From Micromussa lordhowensis (lineage: Eukaryota; Cnidaria; Anthozoa; Scleractinia; Lobophylliidae), in the NCBI GenBank assembly GCA_964020085.1, contig OZ026597.1, positions 21,704,021 through 21,768,020 on the forward strand: a stretch of 64,000 nt of DNA, written 5' to 3'. The notes beneath the pieces are model-generated. The model searched no databases. It was given only the letters and a program-made list of their open reading frames with translations, and had not been told where the DNA came from. Shown piece after piece: positions 1-14,100 of the stretch. The position numbers and the translations under genes are program-made. Each line of letters begins with the position of its first letter. Within the stretch, counting starts at the first letter, position 1.

Positions 1-3000
1 TTCGTTTTGAGCTCATCCTCAGATGGGGATTGAAATCGCATTGGTTTCCTTTTCCTTTCACGTTCACTTGATCTCCTCCTATCCATGTCTTCAGAGGAAA
101 CCTTTCAACAGTGCAAAGAGCTTTGAATGATTTACACTAAAACTATATTGCCATGAATACATATATACTGTACTAGTTATGGAAATTGCCTTCAAGTGGT
201 ATACAATGGAAATTTTATACCCCACGAGTCACTTGTATTTTCTAGTTATACACATGAGCCTTTAGGCATGTATGTGTGCACCAGGGAAAATATACAGGTG
301 ACAAGTGGGATATAAAATTTCCATGGTATACAACAAGAGTGTTGCATAACAATTTTATACTGTACCATGCCATGTCAACAATCAATGTGACACATGAGTG
401 GTGCATGATATGGGACAGTTGGATGTAATACTGTCGAATGCATACAACTTACACTTTCCTGTATTGTGAACCATTTGAAGGCAATTTTGCAATATGATTA
501 CATGTACATTGTACTCCTGCTATTGTTTCCTATAAATTTCAATGCTTTAACATGAAGTGAACCTATAAAAGGCAAGGACATGCAACCTTTGAAGCACCAG
601 AGCTGCGGCTGGTATTCTGTTGAAAGTTGGCGGGTACATGTACATGTATATTTAACTTTTAAAAATTCTCCAGAGAGAAATTCTCCTGGGCTTCTCATAT
701 TACTCCGGCAGGTGCTGTTCCAAGGTAGCCACCTACTTCAAATCTTATTGAAAGCACTGCACAACAGCAGGTGCCGTAGAGAAATAGCATTGTTTTTATT
801 AAAACAAGAGAGTCATTATAAAATGTAGAATAAAATGTGGTACATATTAATTAACCCATTGACTCCCATGCCACCCGTAACCGGCCGTGACTTGTAAGCG
901 TAACTTGGCCTTTGTTCCACTTCTGACATCATCACCTTTGACCAAAGTTGGCATTATTTACACTCAAGTTTGGCAGGAGGAACACATCTTTCCAATTATA
1001 CCCAGTGGTCGGCTTAATGGAGCCTGAGATACATGTATGCACGAAAATGCTCGGAAATGTGAAAAACGTGGAGCAAAATTTCCTGCGACTACACTTGGCT
1101 ACTCCAGTAAAAAGTGGCCGTGTCAATGATGCTTTCTCAGAAATTTTTGAACTGGGAGCAAGCCCTGCAGAAGGTCAATCACTGCCGCAAAAAAAAGATA
1201 AGAAAAGGAGAAAAAAGGAAAAAAAATTAAAAAACCCCAAAAAAGACGAGGTCACTTTCTCTCTAAATTTTGATTTCTGTGCATGCCCAAGCAAAAATGT
1301 TGTAAAACACGGTGTACATGAACATGTAGTAGAAAGAAAGGCATGCTACATGTACCATGTTGCACATGCTAATTTGGCTCATATCCAGGCTGAAAATCTC
1401 CAAAATGTCGAAAACATGGGGTTTTGGCAAAAAGCTCCAGGAGTCAATGAGTTAAACTACAGTGAAAAACAGAAATGAAAACAATAAATTCTCTTTGTCC
1501 ATTTTGACAGTACAGTCAGTTCAGGGAACATTCAAATTTCACTGCTAACTAAAACAGCAAAGCTCGAGCCTGTGATTGATTGACGAGCCAAGGATATTAA
1601 AACTACTCAGATTTGTACATGTACATGTACAATTGTACATACGTGTATCAAGCATAAAGCAAATGCACAAGAACATGTACTGTAAATGCCACAGGTACAT
1701 GTATTACCTCGCCATCCGCAATATCTGAAAGGCTGCTTTGGGTTAAATCCAAAGTGGATTCTTGCAAATCCTTGGATGGTGAAGTATTATTATGTCTTTC
1801 ACCAGTAGCACTTCTGCTATTTTGATCCCTGTTATGTCCAAAAATGACGCTCAACACTGGATCATCAGCTGAAGAAGTCTGGTTAAGAGCACTGGTAGAT
1901 GCCGTATAAAGGTTTGAGCCACCACTTGAGCTACCGGCTTCCATTCCCAAACTTGGATTGTGGGCTGTTGGAATATCCTTTGATGTCTGTTGACCAGGTG
2001 CATCAAGCATGTTACTTGAAGATGAATTTTCAGCAAGGAGTGTTGATACTGCTAGACTTTCACAGGCAGTGCGTACTAATGTCTCTAATGCACTTGTATT
2101 TGGTGCTCTTGAAGTCTGAAGTTCAGATTCTGTGTCATCCTCTTCTGAAGTAGATGAGCCTTTAAGTAATGAAAGACTTTAATTAAAAAGAGATATTTCA
2201 TAGAGTATTAAAAGCCTCTCAGTCATGACAGCTCTCAGTGTGTCACTCTGTTTTCTGTCACATGAAGCAGCTAAGAGCATTGTCACTCCCCCTAGATGGG
2301 ACACTAGTCCAGGAGTCTCCTGCAAATTTAAAGGAGGGCAATAATGTTTTATACTGGGTGATACTGAGAATTTTCAGAACCTCCCAGCCCAAATAATAGA
2401 AAGATAGAACTCTTAGTTTGGTTTTTATCAAATGCCTACTTCATCTACTGGTACATGTACAAGACACAATTATTATTTCTATGGTTGCCACAACAACAAA
2501 GGCATTTTACCTCTTAGACTAGCACTAAAAGACCACTGGAACCAAACCTGCTTTGCTTGAATTGTCAGCTGCATGAGATTTACCATACAAATGTACATGT
2601 ACAGTAAAGCACAGTGAGAACTGTCACTGACGCGAACCAAACAAATAACACTATTAAAAGTTCTGACATAGTGGCAGGGCAAGTGTTGTTTGCCCTAATG
2701 TTTATAGGCGTTTTGCCCAGAGAAAGAGCCAGCTAGGGCAGAGAGCAGAGAGGAAGGTCAGGTGTCTGGCTTTCCTGCCGTTTTCTCATGACAGAATTAA
2801 AATATGATAGTATTAATTGATTGTGTTCTGCAATTGGATTGTTTAGTTTTGCCTACACTGTAAGTGACACCAGTTGTTGTACGTGAAGCTTCTGGTTGGA
2901 AAGGTCTGGCCTAAAGTAAATTAATAAACGTTCACTGCGATTGACTTTATTTTGAGGGCCAATAATAACCTCCTAGAGATGTACAGTAAATCCGTCAACA

Positions 3001-5040
3001 CTCCATTCCATAATACTGTAGCTGAATTTGGCTTGTTGATTGTATTCTGGGTATGGATTATTATAAATTACAGAAATTGCAGATACAGTGGATACACTGA
3101 ATAATTGCATCCCACGCTACCTACAAGCCAACACAGTGAGAATAAATAGAAATTATTAACTTAAGGTTGCCACAATTCTATCTTATTCCTGGCAGAATGT
3201 TCATCGTAAGGAGTATTACTCAAATGTTTTTCTCTGTTCTCTGCTATATGACTGGTAAAAACAAACATGTGGTGGAAAATGTGACAATTGTGCAATCTGG
3301 AAACCACAACAAGAAATAATCATGAAATATCATCTTGACCTTGGTTACCAACATAATAATTAATACACTTGAAGAATTACTTGATTCTGATTGGGAAAAA
3401 AAGGAGTGCACTTTTCATGTAACACCAGTGCAAATTTGAAACATCTGTGTGAATTACTACAAAGAACGATATCCGGAGTTAGTACAAAGACACTCATGAC
3501 TACCAACAGTAAGATATTTTGAAGGTGGGTGAAGTTCATTCTAAGGCCTCTGAATATAGGAAAGATAATTGTACGTGTTTTCTGAGAACTTCCGAAGATC
3601 GCCCATACCCAGCCCAAGATAAGTCAAACATTTTGGAACACTTCCCACAATCACCTGAACCCTTTCAAAGGTTGCCAAAAACTTCTGATGATTCCTGAAG
3701 ATACATGTAACTCAAAGTTTGTGAAAGACTTGCGCACATTTTTGGAAGTTTTCTGAATATTTAAGAAATGTTTGTAGGTACATTGTATTTGAATACCACA
3801 CACACTGCAGCCTGCCTAAGGAAACAATGTGTAGACGATCTTAAATACAGTGGTGTGTTTTTAAGTATATTAATAACAAGTAATCACATGATTATTCTCG
3901 TGTAATTTGAAATAAGCACTTCTGCATTTTTCAACATTTTAACAATATTTTGTTAGCCTTTGAAAAATTTACTTGTGCTTATTTATTCTACATGTACATT
4001 GCACTTGAAATCATATGATTACCTATAACACTAAACTATTCCTGATCACAGGATAATTTTTACTTTTACATGTATCTTGGTAAAATTTCTATTGTCTTGC
4101 ATGACATTTACCATAACCAAGGTAGCAGTTCACGTTTACACCAAGCAAAATGATTTCAAAAGTAAGGAGACTCAATACATCGGTAAAACGCTCAAATCTA
4201 AACACCGCATTAGCACTAGTCTGCTGGCAACCGGTTTTTTCTCCAAGGGTCACTAGGACGAGCGTTTAGTGGTATAAACCACCAAAACGCACCCAGTAAA
4301 ACCACAAAATATATCTGCAATGTATATACGCAGAGTAAAATACTGGCATAGGAACTGGCGGTGACAACTTCATGCGCAAAAAAGTTTTTTTGGCAACTTT
4401 AAAATTTATTGACTATCTTCGAAACATAACGCTTTAAAAATGTATGTAAACCAAACCGTGCAAACTGAAAAGCCATTGACATATATAATTCAATGGGTTT
4501 CGAACCCTAAACGAAGCAAATATCGGTATTATTTACGGTTCCAAATTCCTGAAATCAAGCAGAACAGAGAATAAGGTACTTTGAAAGCGCTGAGGGCAGA
4601 TGGAACGCAAGCGAATATACCAACCAGTTCTTTTATGCGGTAATCGGAAGCAAAACTTTTACCATTATTGCTTCAGACAAACATACCGAGCGATATAAAA
4701 ATATAACGTCTTCTGTTATACTTAAACTAAAAAAGTAGTTTTCTTTATATTTTCCCACAAGAGACAGGGTTAAATGCTCAATTCTCCCATTTCACAGATT
4801 ATAGAAGCTAAACCAAGTGCTAAAATTTGAGAGAATCTGGAAGCTCATACCAGGCGACTGATTGTTGTCCTTCTCGCTGTGCGTTTCTCCTGAGAAACTG
4901 TACGAATTACCGGGCTCTCTGCCTTGTTCGCCTAAAGTGTCGCCTTCAAACTGTTCTTCTGTAACCGGACGAAAGTTCTCCATATCGCAGTTCAGTGTCT
5001 TTTCGGGGCTTATCGTGCTGCTTGTTCCATCCGAAGCCAT
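1..5040 (-). CDS. N-terminal part of an unrecognised Ser-rich acidic protein (3 exons seen, partial)
   Basis: Exons are 4851-5040, 1708-2159 and 1-101 on the minus strand. I chose the ATG at 5040 (MASDGTSS) because it has a good context (aagaagATGG) and is the first Met in the open frame. Exon 1 ends at a GT donor in phase 1, exon 2 starts after AG in phase 1 and ends in phase 0 (GAG|gtaata), and exon 3 opens in phase 0, so about 247 residues read through without a stop. The product is rich in Ser, Thr, Asn, Asp and Glu (SSTSEEDDTESE) and looks disordered. A basic patch RRRSSERERKRKP follows and then SPSEDE, which resembles a nuclear localisation region near phosphosites (inference). No catalytic domain is visible and I do not recognise the family. 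It continues beyond the left edge. It diverges from MVB12 across a short shared promoter. The 2.7-kb intron between exons 1 and 2 shows no further exon. Confidence 0.55.
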
Positions 5041-5314
5041 CTTCTTTCTCAAAACACATCACCTGCCCGATCAATTGCTAGGTGCATGATGGGACTTTTC
5101 CGGAAAATCACGAATACTGCCGACCTCTGCTCGATTTCGACTTCATGTGTGCACTGAACATGGGTGGCTGATACGACTGTCATTGAATAGTTTTTCCGCT
5201 ATTTCAGTCTATACAATTGGCACCGTAGTATGTATTAGTCAATGTTCAAGACTTAAAGTTTAATTCTCGCCTGAGAGCGGTTGGAAGAGGGAGAAAACCG
5301 TGAGTTAAGCGGAA
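5041..5314. promoter_or_regulatory. Shared intergenic interval of two divergent genes (putative bidirectional promoter)
   Basis: Only 274 bp separate the start codons of the minus-strand Ser-rich gene (5040) and plus-strand MVB12 (5315). Both 5' UTRs must lie in it. I see no clear TATA box. A head-to-head arrangement this tight usually means one shared promoter; that is inference, since transcription starts cannot be seen. Confidence 0.5.
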
Positions 5315-8126
5315 ATGCAATCAGGACAGTTCTCCCCCATTACAGACGTCAAGGTTGTATCTCAAAAGGAACGCTGCCCTGCTGGATATTTCATGGTAAA
5401 TATTTATGAAGTTTTATTTCTATGAAATAAACTCCTGGCAGATAATCCACAAGTTGTCTGCAATGCATTTTTTCTAAGTTTTTCACTGGAATTGTGATCA
5501 ATTGTAAAAAAATTATATTACACGAACATGAAGAAATTCTGCACCCAAGCTTACATTAGCTAATAAATACTGTAAGCTTAAGTGCCACTATGACCAAATT
5601 CTCGATATCCATTTTTTTACAGTTTCGGACACAATAGGTCTTTCCTAGATTTTTTGCCAAATTTCAATCTGTTACGAACGTTAGAACTCGCGGTTTTTGG
5701 ACCTTTATTTTCGAGAATTTATGGCCGCCATTAATTTTCCGTGTTCCAAGTCTTGGAAAATGACGTCATATTCTCAAAAATACCACACGGGTTGAAACTA
5801 TAATAACAATTAGCACAGCAATTCGCATAAAAAATAACAAAAACTTTGGCTCATATATTCGTGCAATTTTCTACATTAATTGTTATTATAATTTCAACCC
5901 GTGTGGTATTTTTGAGAATATGACGTCATTTTCTTCAATTCTCACTCAAGACTTGGAACAAGGAAAATTAATGGCGGCCGTAAACTGTCAGAAATAAAGG
6001 TCCAAAAAACATGAGTTCTAATGTTCGTAATAGATTGAAATTTGCCAAGATATCAAGGAAACACCTTTTTTATTGGAAAATGTAAAAAAATGGGTATCGA
6101 GAATTTGATCATAGTGGCACTTTAAAATTGAGCTAATTATTAATCGTTATTTAGGTTAAGTTTGTCAACTACCGTCAAAAATGTCCGTATACATGTATAC
6201 ATGAGAGAAAAAGATGTTTAATATTTTACGTGTAGTCTTGAAATTAATTATTATTTAAAAGTCCTTAATTTATTATCTACAATAATCAGCAAAAAGGGAA
6301 AAAATCACCTGATTATTAACATTGAAAGTGGGCGGAGGGGAGAACTTGCTTCGTGTCCCAACTTTTTTGCCTGGGATTGTCTGGACTTCAGAAGAATTTA
6401 AAGAATGTCATGCCCCTCAATGTAACAAAGGTTGGAGAAAAGGGGAGTTGTACTGTCTGGCGGGTACAGCTAATGAATGCTACTAAAATACACAGCATGC
6501 AACGACAAGTTTTTCTTGGGTAGGTACCAAAGAATGTAAAGTCATCTTTCTAAATGACCTTTTACAGTAAGGCAATTGATACTTGCAAGTCCGTGACACG
6601 AATCACTTGTTTGCCCCTAAAATCCACCTATGCACAAGATATTGTGTTTGAAAAGGATGTATCTATTTCCTACACTGAAAAAGATGATCTTGTCGACATG
6701 TACGTCTACGGGGTGGTTGATTTGCGTGAAACAGAAATGATGCAAATTTGGTTGAGAACTCTTCATTTTCATCTCCAATACCGGAACATGTACAAGGCGA
6801 GGTGTGTTCTTGGCTTCAGAAGTGTCATCAGGTTAACCACTGCAATTAACCCTTATGATTAACCATTACTGGTAAAACATGTTAGTTTCAAACTGCTTCG
6901 TGTCATTCAAGTCGTATCTTTTTCCGCTTTATAGGTTTTACGAAAAACTATTTACATTGTTTGGGATCAAGAACTAGCAAAACAGAGCTTTGTGAGAAGG
7001 TTTACTGTAATGATTCGATTTAGCGACCAAGGCCCTTATTTACATTTGGTCCATCAAAGGAGGGCACTTATTCGGGACAGGGCGCTTATTTCTTTTTGAT
7101 TAACAACCGAATGTTCAAAACAAAACTTTAATGCGGTATGTACCCGTTAATACTTACTCTGACGCCCCTGAAATATTATAATATTAGAATAGAGGCGCTT
7201 TTTAGAATTGGGGTGCGTATTGAAATAGGGGTGCTTATTAATAAAAACACATTTAAAGGGGGCACTTATTCGAAAGGGGGTGCTTATTGGAAGGAGGGGC
7301 TAAATTGAATCATACGGTATATGGCTAACGTTTAACTGTTCAATTGAAATAGAAATGGTAGTTACGTAGTTAACTTATTGTCTCCTGCACAACAGTTAAC
7401 CATTTCTTAAATAATAAACATGAGCTCTAACCTTCCTTTGAATGCCATTTTGCTTGAAGCAGATTGCCAGTTCTGTTTTATTACAGACGATTACGAGTTC
7501 TATTCCACAAATATCTGCACCGAGCTAGATTAACATAGGAAAGTCCTGTCCAATTGCCAGAAACAAACTATACATGTACGTCATTGACCGGAAATAGAAT
7601 TCTAAAATATTGACACCGTGATGATCTTTGGTGTTACCTTCACTAGAAACTTTCTCGCAGATCTCTTTCAGACAATCTCAGCCAAAAGTAGTTGGGATAG
7701 TTAAGCTGGATCACATGTCCCCCATCCCCCCTAATCAACGTTGAAAATGTCACATTTTTTAACAAAAAGGGAAAAAATCACCTGATTATCAACATTGTAA
7801 GTGGGGGGGAGGGGAGAACTTGCTTCATGTGCCAACATTTTTGTCTGGGATTGTGGATCATTATTAATAATTATTTAAGATAGTGCAGGTCCACATCAGG
7901 ACTTATGTCTTGCCTATTCTTCAACCTGCATTATCAAGTAAACCATGTATGTACAGTATGCATGTTCACAAGTATCATTTGTTTGAAGTTTAAACCAAGG
8001 GTTTTATCTGTGCAAGGGACTGCATGTAATGTAGTCTGAGCTCCTCATGCCACAAAGTCATGAACCACTACTATACTTAGCATCGTGGTTGTTTACTATT
8101 TACAATTTAAAATTTAATAATAATTT

Positions 8127-8166
<40 letters not shown>

Positions 8167-11100
8167 GTAATACTAAGGACATCGCTTTGATGAACCATAC
8201 AATGCTTTTGAAGTTCATTTTTTAATGAAGACAAAACAAGACAGTTTTGGATGAAACATCATCCATCATTAATTGAACAATGAGAAATAAAATGAAATTG
8301 TGCAGTGTGACAAGATGAGATAATAACAAGTTAGAATAATTAAGGAAAAAGGCGTAGACCAAAAAAAGAAACTATTTAAGCTAAGAAAGGAGACTAATTG
8401 GTATCAAAGGGATAGATTAGGATGTTTCTTTTGGGAATTTAAAGGTGGCTGCTCCCAAAGGATGTGCATGACTTCTTTAATTTTCAATTGGAAGCTTGTG
8501 GAAGCAGAGTCGAGGATTTTAAAACAATCTTCTGAACAAAGGGAGCAACAATTTTCAGAACCTCTCAGGTGCTTAAATAAACAAATATTATGTGGAAATG
8601 TTTGTGAGAGGAGAGATGTTCACAGATGCGAGTGGTGTAGTGTCTATTGGCTTCGCCAACAGACACTTCGCCACTCATTGTACAGCTGTACATTGTACAC
8701 TCATTGTAGAACTGATGATGGATGATGTTTCATCCGAAACATGTTTTGTCTTCATTAGAAAATAAACTTCAAAAACAGTGTATGGTTCATCAAAGCGAAG
8801 TCTTACTTCCTGCCTCTATGAAGCCTTAGTAATAATAACAATATTTAGAGGATATCACTGAGCTAACACTAAGTTAATGAGGATGGTCCTCTAACTATGT
8901 GACACTGAAATGAAATCAAATGTGCTGAAAATGAACATTCATAATATCCCTGGTTTCTCTGAAGGTCTCGCCTCATAAAGGTTGCAACTGTTGATAGAAT
9001 ATCTATTCCCCATCATCCTCGGAATTTGTTTAACTTTGAATCTTCATCTGCTGAAATTCTAATTCTTTGTGCAACATTGTTATCTGAGCTGCCATTTTCA
9101 ATATTTGTGGGAATTGCGAGGAAACAACAGAGAAGGGCCTGTAAACAAATGATTGCGTTGAAATGTAACACGCTCCTTCCGGTGGAAATTTCCAGACTTT
9201 TTTCGTTAATGATAATGTCCTGTGTGTTGTTCTCGGTACAAACTCTAGCAGTGCCTCTTTTCATTCAGGGCCTACATGTACATGTAGTTGTCAAAAGGGT
9301 GGATAACACTTCTATACACTGGAAAAATTCCTTTCCAGTGGATACGTGTTGACAAAATAAACTGTGTTCGTAACTCGCTTCTACGGCTCCAAAAAACCAG
9401 CTTTCCCTTAGGACAAGTATCTCTCAAATAATGCTTGTCCTGGGCAAGTCTTAATTTGCTCTCTTAATGATTTAGTTGGTAGATTTAGTTGTTAATAAAG
9501 TTGTTGTTGTTGGTAGACGACTTGCCGGACCCCTTACCCATCGGGCAAGTTAGAATGAAATGTTATCTATCCACTTGTTCCGGACAGCTGGACGGCACTT
9601 TTGTCAAGCCTTGACTTGCCATCCTCACCATCCTCTCCACCCCCACCACCCTTGCCATCCTCACCACCCTTCTAGCTGCCCTGACCACCCCTGCCGCACC
9701 CTGGCTGCCACCCTGACTTCCCTTTTACTTCTTGCCGACTACAGCAAGTCGTTTTTAATTGTTTTAGGTGACAAACTTGTCGCCATTTCACCTTTTATTA
9801 AACAGTTATGTTATGTTACAGTGTAGTACTCGCATTTGCTAATGAAGCTGCTTCTATGTTTTGTTTTGTTTTTACAGTTAGTAAAGACTGTGCAAGGGTA
9901 TGATGGTCAGCTATTTGACAGCACTTGGCGGCATAAAGGAAAACGTTATCTCTGCTTCACTCGAGAGGTTCAGTTATGTACATTTTATGGTCCTGTTTTT
10001 GTGTATTAAAACTAATAAGCCTGATCAAATTAATATCTGAATTTACTGTACAATGGAATAAAATACAAACCAACAGGCTAGAAATTAAAGTTGCAAAGTC
10101 TATGAAGTTCTGGCAGAGCTTTCTTCACGGAAATTTTTCAGAACTTTATTCTGACTTATATTTTATCATGCAGGCAAGAGAGAATGTTATAGAAGATGTG
10201 GTAGTTATTGGAGAAGATGACTCTGTGCTGGCAGGATTTACAGCAATTACAAAAGCCTGTGATGATGGTACAACTGTTTTTTGTTGATGCATATACATGT
10301 AACATCAAGTTATAGCTAACTGAGTGGTTTTGTTCAAGGTTTCTCTCCCCTCTGATCTTTCCATTTCTTTGGCCTTAGGTGTCCTGCGGGGCATGATTAG
10401 GGATGAGATGATCTCTTCATTCATTCATTCTCTCTAATTTTGCAGATGACAAGGCTTTGAGGAAACATTTTCTTTGTCTTAAGATTCAGTCTAGCAAGAC
10501 AGCTGCTAGTGCTGTTTGTGATATTGTGTTAATTAACAGAACAAAAGGAGAACAACCTCCTCCTGGATACCATCTAATTGCGTAAGTACATGCAAATTGT
10601 ACACATGTAGGAAAATTGTTGTTTGCGATATTTCTGTCATGCGTACGAGCACTACTTTTGCATGAACTCAAAATTTTACATACATGTAGTATATACATGA
10701 CAGTATGGGCTCATTTAAATGCTTTGCCTAACCAGGAAATAACTTGCAGTTTCTCTACGCTACTGACTACTACAGTCAAAATACCCAGTGCACTCTACCC
10801 AAGGGCGAATTAATGAATTCATTATGGAACCATGCTTGTTTCAATATTGAATAATCTGCTTGGAAGCACCGACAGGCAGTGAAAATTGCTAGACTGAATT
10901 GCTTGTTATAGGGGACACCCTCAGGACCATCATTTGTTGTCCGTAATAGCGAGAGTCCACAGTGGAGATTTGATTGCAAAGTTTCATGTAGTGCTATAGT
11001 CTTTTAAGATTACAGTTTCTCTTCATTTGTAGCTGAACACATTTACTTTGATTCATAATCATATACAGTGTAATAGTGTAAAAAGTAGTCAACAGTCCAA

Positions 11101-14100
11101 GACTGCAAAATAGTTGTGTTACTCAATATGTTCAAGCTTTCTTTTGTAATGAGATAAGAACAATAACAGTCTGTGTCAGTTTGGGACCACCTGAAGTGTC
11201 TGAAATTCCGTAATAGCAGAAGTCTGTGACAGCAGGGGTTGTTTCCACAAATGTTCATTTCTTTGTAGCTTAGGCTGGGATGCAACTTGTGTCTGTAATA
11301 GCAGACTGGCATTGTTGCATCTCTGTGTTAGACATGCATAAAACTACATGTACATTGTAAACGGTTTTAAGCTTTTTGCTTATGTTTTCAAAGAAGGTGT
11401 TATTTTGGACTCAAGTGACAAGCCTCACTTAAAATTGGTTCTTACATGTATATTATTTTCATCTGCCATATTATATACAGTACTGCAGTATCCAACACTC
11501 GTGTTTTGTGTTTTATTCTCTAATGCTTTGTCTTATTTCCACCAGGAATGAGGTAAATAACCTCTCCGTGTGTTATAAAACAGCCCCAGTTACAAGTCAA
11601 CAACCTGGTCATCCTGCTGGTCATCAGTACACATACTCCAGTGTTCCTCACTCTCTTGGACCAAACAGGCAGGAATGGTTAGTTGTCACGATCATAATCC
11701 ACATACCTGTACATGTAGACTTTGTCTGTTGCTAACATGATGTATTTAGCATTTTTGAATGTATTTTACTCTTGGCGAGAGAACCTGGAATGAACTTAAA
11801 CCTTTATGTAAGTGCAAGTACTAAGTGTACTGCATTAACTCTTCACTTTTCTTTATCAAATTTGGGATTCAAGAGCATCAACAAACAGTCTTGCTAAAAC
11901 AGTATTCTCGGCGAGAGAACCTGGAATGAACTTAAACCTTTACATGTATATACAGTACATGTAAGTGCAAGTACTAAATGTTCTACATTAATTCTTCACT
12001 TTTCTTTATCAAATTTATGATTAAAGAGCATCAACAAACAGTCTTGCTAAAACAGTATTTCTGTTTTACGTAATCCTACAAAATATTTGACAGGGTTGCC
12101 ACATGTCAGGAAAATAATGGTCAGGAGAAAATTCTTCAAGGTCAGGGAAAAGTCAGAGAATTTTATCTGGAGTCAGGGAAAATTGACACTTTGAAGAAAA
12201 GGAAAATTGAAATAATTTAACATGGCTGATTTTAACGTGGTTGATCTCAACAATATTGTTCCTCAACGAAGAAGGAAAATTTGTTGAAAACTTATTAGTC
12301 TTAATGAATGAGTAAAATGGACAGTTGTACGTTGAGGCCATTAGCTGCAGCTATGTTTAGATCTGGCATTTTGTATTTATTTGGTCAGGGAAATCTTATT
12401 TTTATCAGGGAAAAGTCAGGGCATTTTGAAAAGTTGTCTGTGGTAACCCTGATTTGATCTTGTCTCAGTCCTGCATGACTAAAATTACATACACTCAAGT
12501 AGTCACTCAAATTTACTTGTATTCCTTCTGTAATTCTTGGAACATGTTCATGTACATTGTAGTCAGATTGAATATTAATTATTGCTCATGTACAAATGTA
12601 GTTCCTACATGTAAAACTTTGCAAACTCTAAATCCACAAACATTTCTTATTCTTTAAACATTAAACAGCTTGCACATGGTATGACATACAAAAAACACCT
12701 GCACTTATTTTCCTTACTGGTCATAAGACATTTGAAATAGTATTAAAATTAAAAAGAGAGAATACACAACACTGAAAGTGATTAATCGACTTATCACTGG
12801 TGATAAATGTTTACTACATGTCTATCTCTGAAAGACATGTTCACTGTAGTTACATTTACAGTCTAGATAGCCCTTTGTTACGTTTTATACATGTAAGTCT
12901 AAGGGTAGAAAAGGTGAGGGAGTCAGTAACTCCTGTGGGTATTTAATTTGAAAATTTGCCAAACACAGAATTGATAGTGCAATTTCAATAAATCTTCAAG
13001 GAAAATAACCTTCCATAATTATTTTGTAACATGTCCATTGTACATGTACATGTATGTGTGCAATGTGTGTGCACAACTGTTTGTAAAAGTTACTCAAGAT
13101 TACTGAATTCCTTATCTACACTGTAGCTGAGTAACTACGATTTTGGAATACACTTAAACAGTTCATGTACATGTACCTGCATTTCTTTGTTATTTTAACC
13201 CACTGAAGACTATTTTCCAACATTATTATACAGTATGGTGCAAAAACAACAGACTTTGATAAAACACATGGCTTTTCAGGGCATGTTGGAGAACACGAGC
13301 AAATTTCCCTGAAAGTTGGCACAATTTCATAAAGCCGTTGTTGTTTCAATATTTTCATGAATTTTTGAGCAGTAATTTGCTCTGTTCAAAAATTTACTGT
13401 GAACATTATTAAGTCAAAATACAGGCACAACACAGTCTCCACATGACTGTCCATACTTTATTATGATTTTAACAAAATAATGTTACTTTTGATAGTGGTA
13501 CTTTTTGGAGAGGGAAAATGATTTGCAATCACTTGTAATTGGGAGTGAAAGAACAAATAATACAGTATAGATGGTACATTGTAGAAAGCAATCTATTACA
13601 TACTATAACATGTTAAGAATTTCAGCCAGTGCAAAGCTGATTCATGTAAGTTGGCTATTTATATTTAATATGGCCAAGGAGTTGAACTAACGACTACTGG
13701 TCGGAAACCTTGAACCTTTGACACCTGCCTAATTTTCAAGTCTACCATGTAGTGTGGAGGTGCGGTGGCCTTATGGTTAGTGCGCTCGACTCCGGAGTGA
13801 GCGCTCTGGGTTCGAGCCCTGGCTGGGGCCATTGTGTTGTGTTCTTGGGCAAGATACATGTACTTTACTCTGGCAGTACCTCTCTCCACCCAGGTGTATA
13901 AGTGGGTACCGGCAAATTTAATGCTGGGGGTAACCCTGCGATGGACTAGCATCCCATCCAGGGGGGAATAGAAATACTCCTAGTCGCTTCATGCTATGGA
14001 AACCAGGATAAGCTCCGGCATGATGGGCCACTTGGCTCGTATGCAGACTTTACCCCCTTACCATGTAGTGTCATGATCTCGCATTCAAAATACACCCTGT

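Noticed and set aside
2479..3617. Minus-strand frames of 67 and 85 codons in the first intron of the left gene
   Set aside because: Exons 4851-5040 and 1708-2159 join in matching phase without them, and the frames show no domain.
13757..13830. tRNA gene
   Set aside because: A and B boxes are present, but the cloverleaf is degraded, it continues into a SINE body and it is flanked by target duplications.
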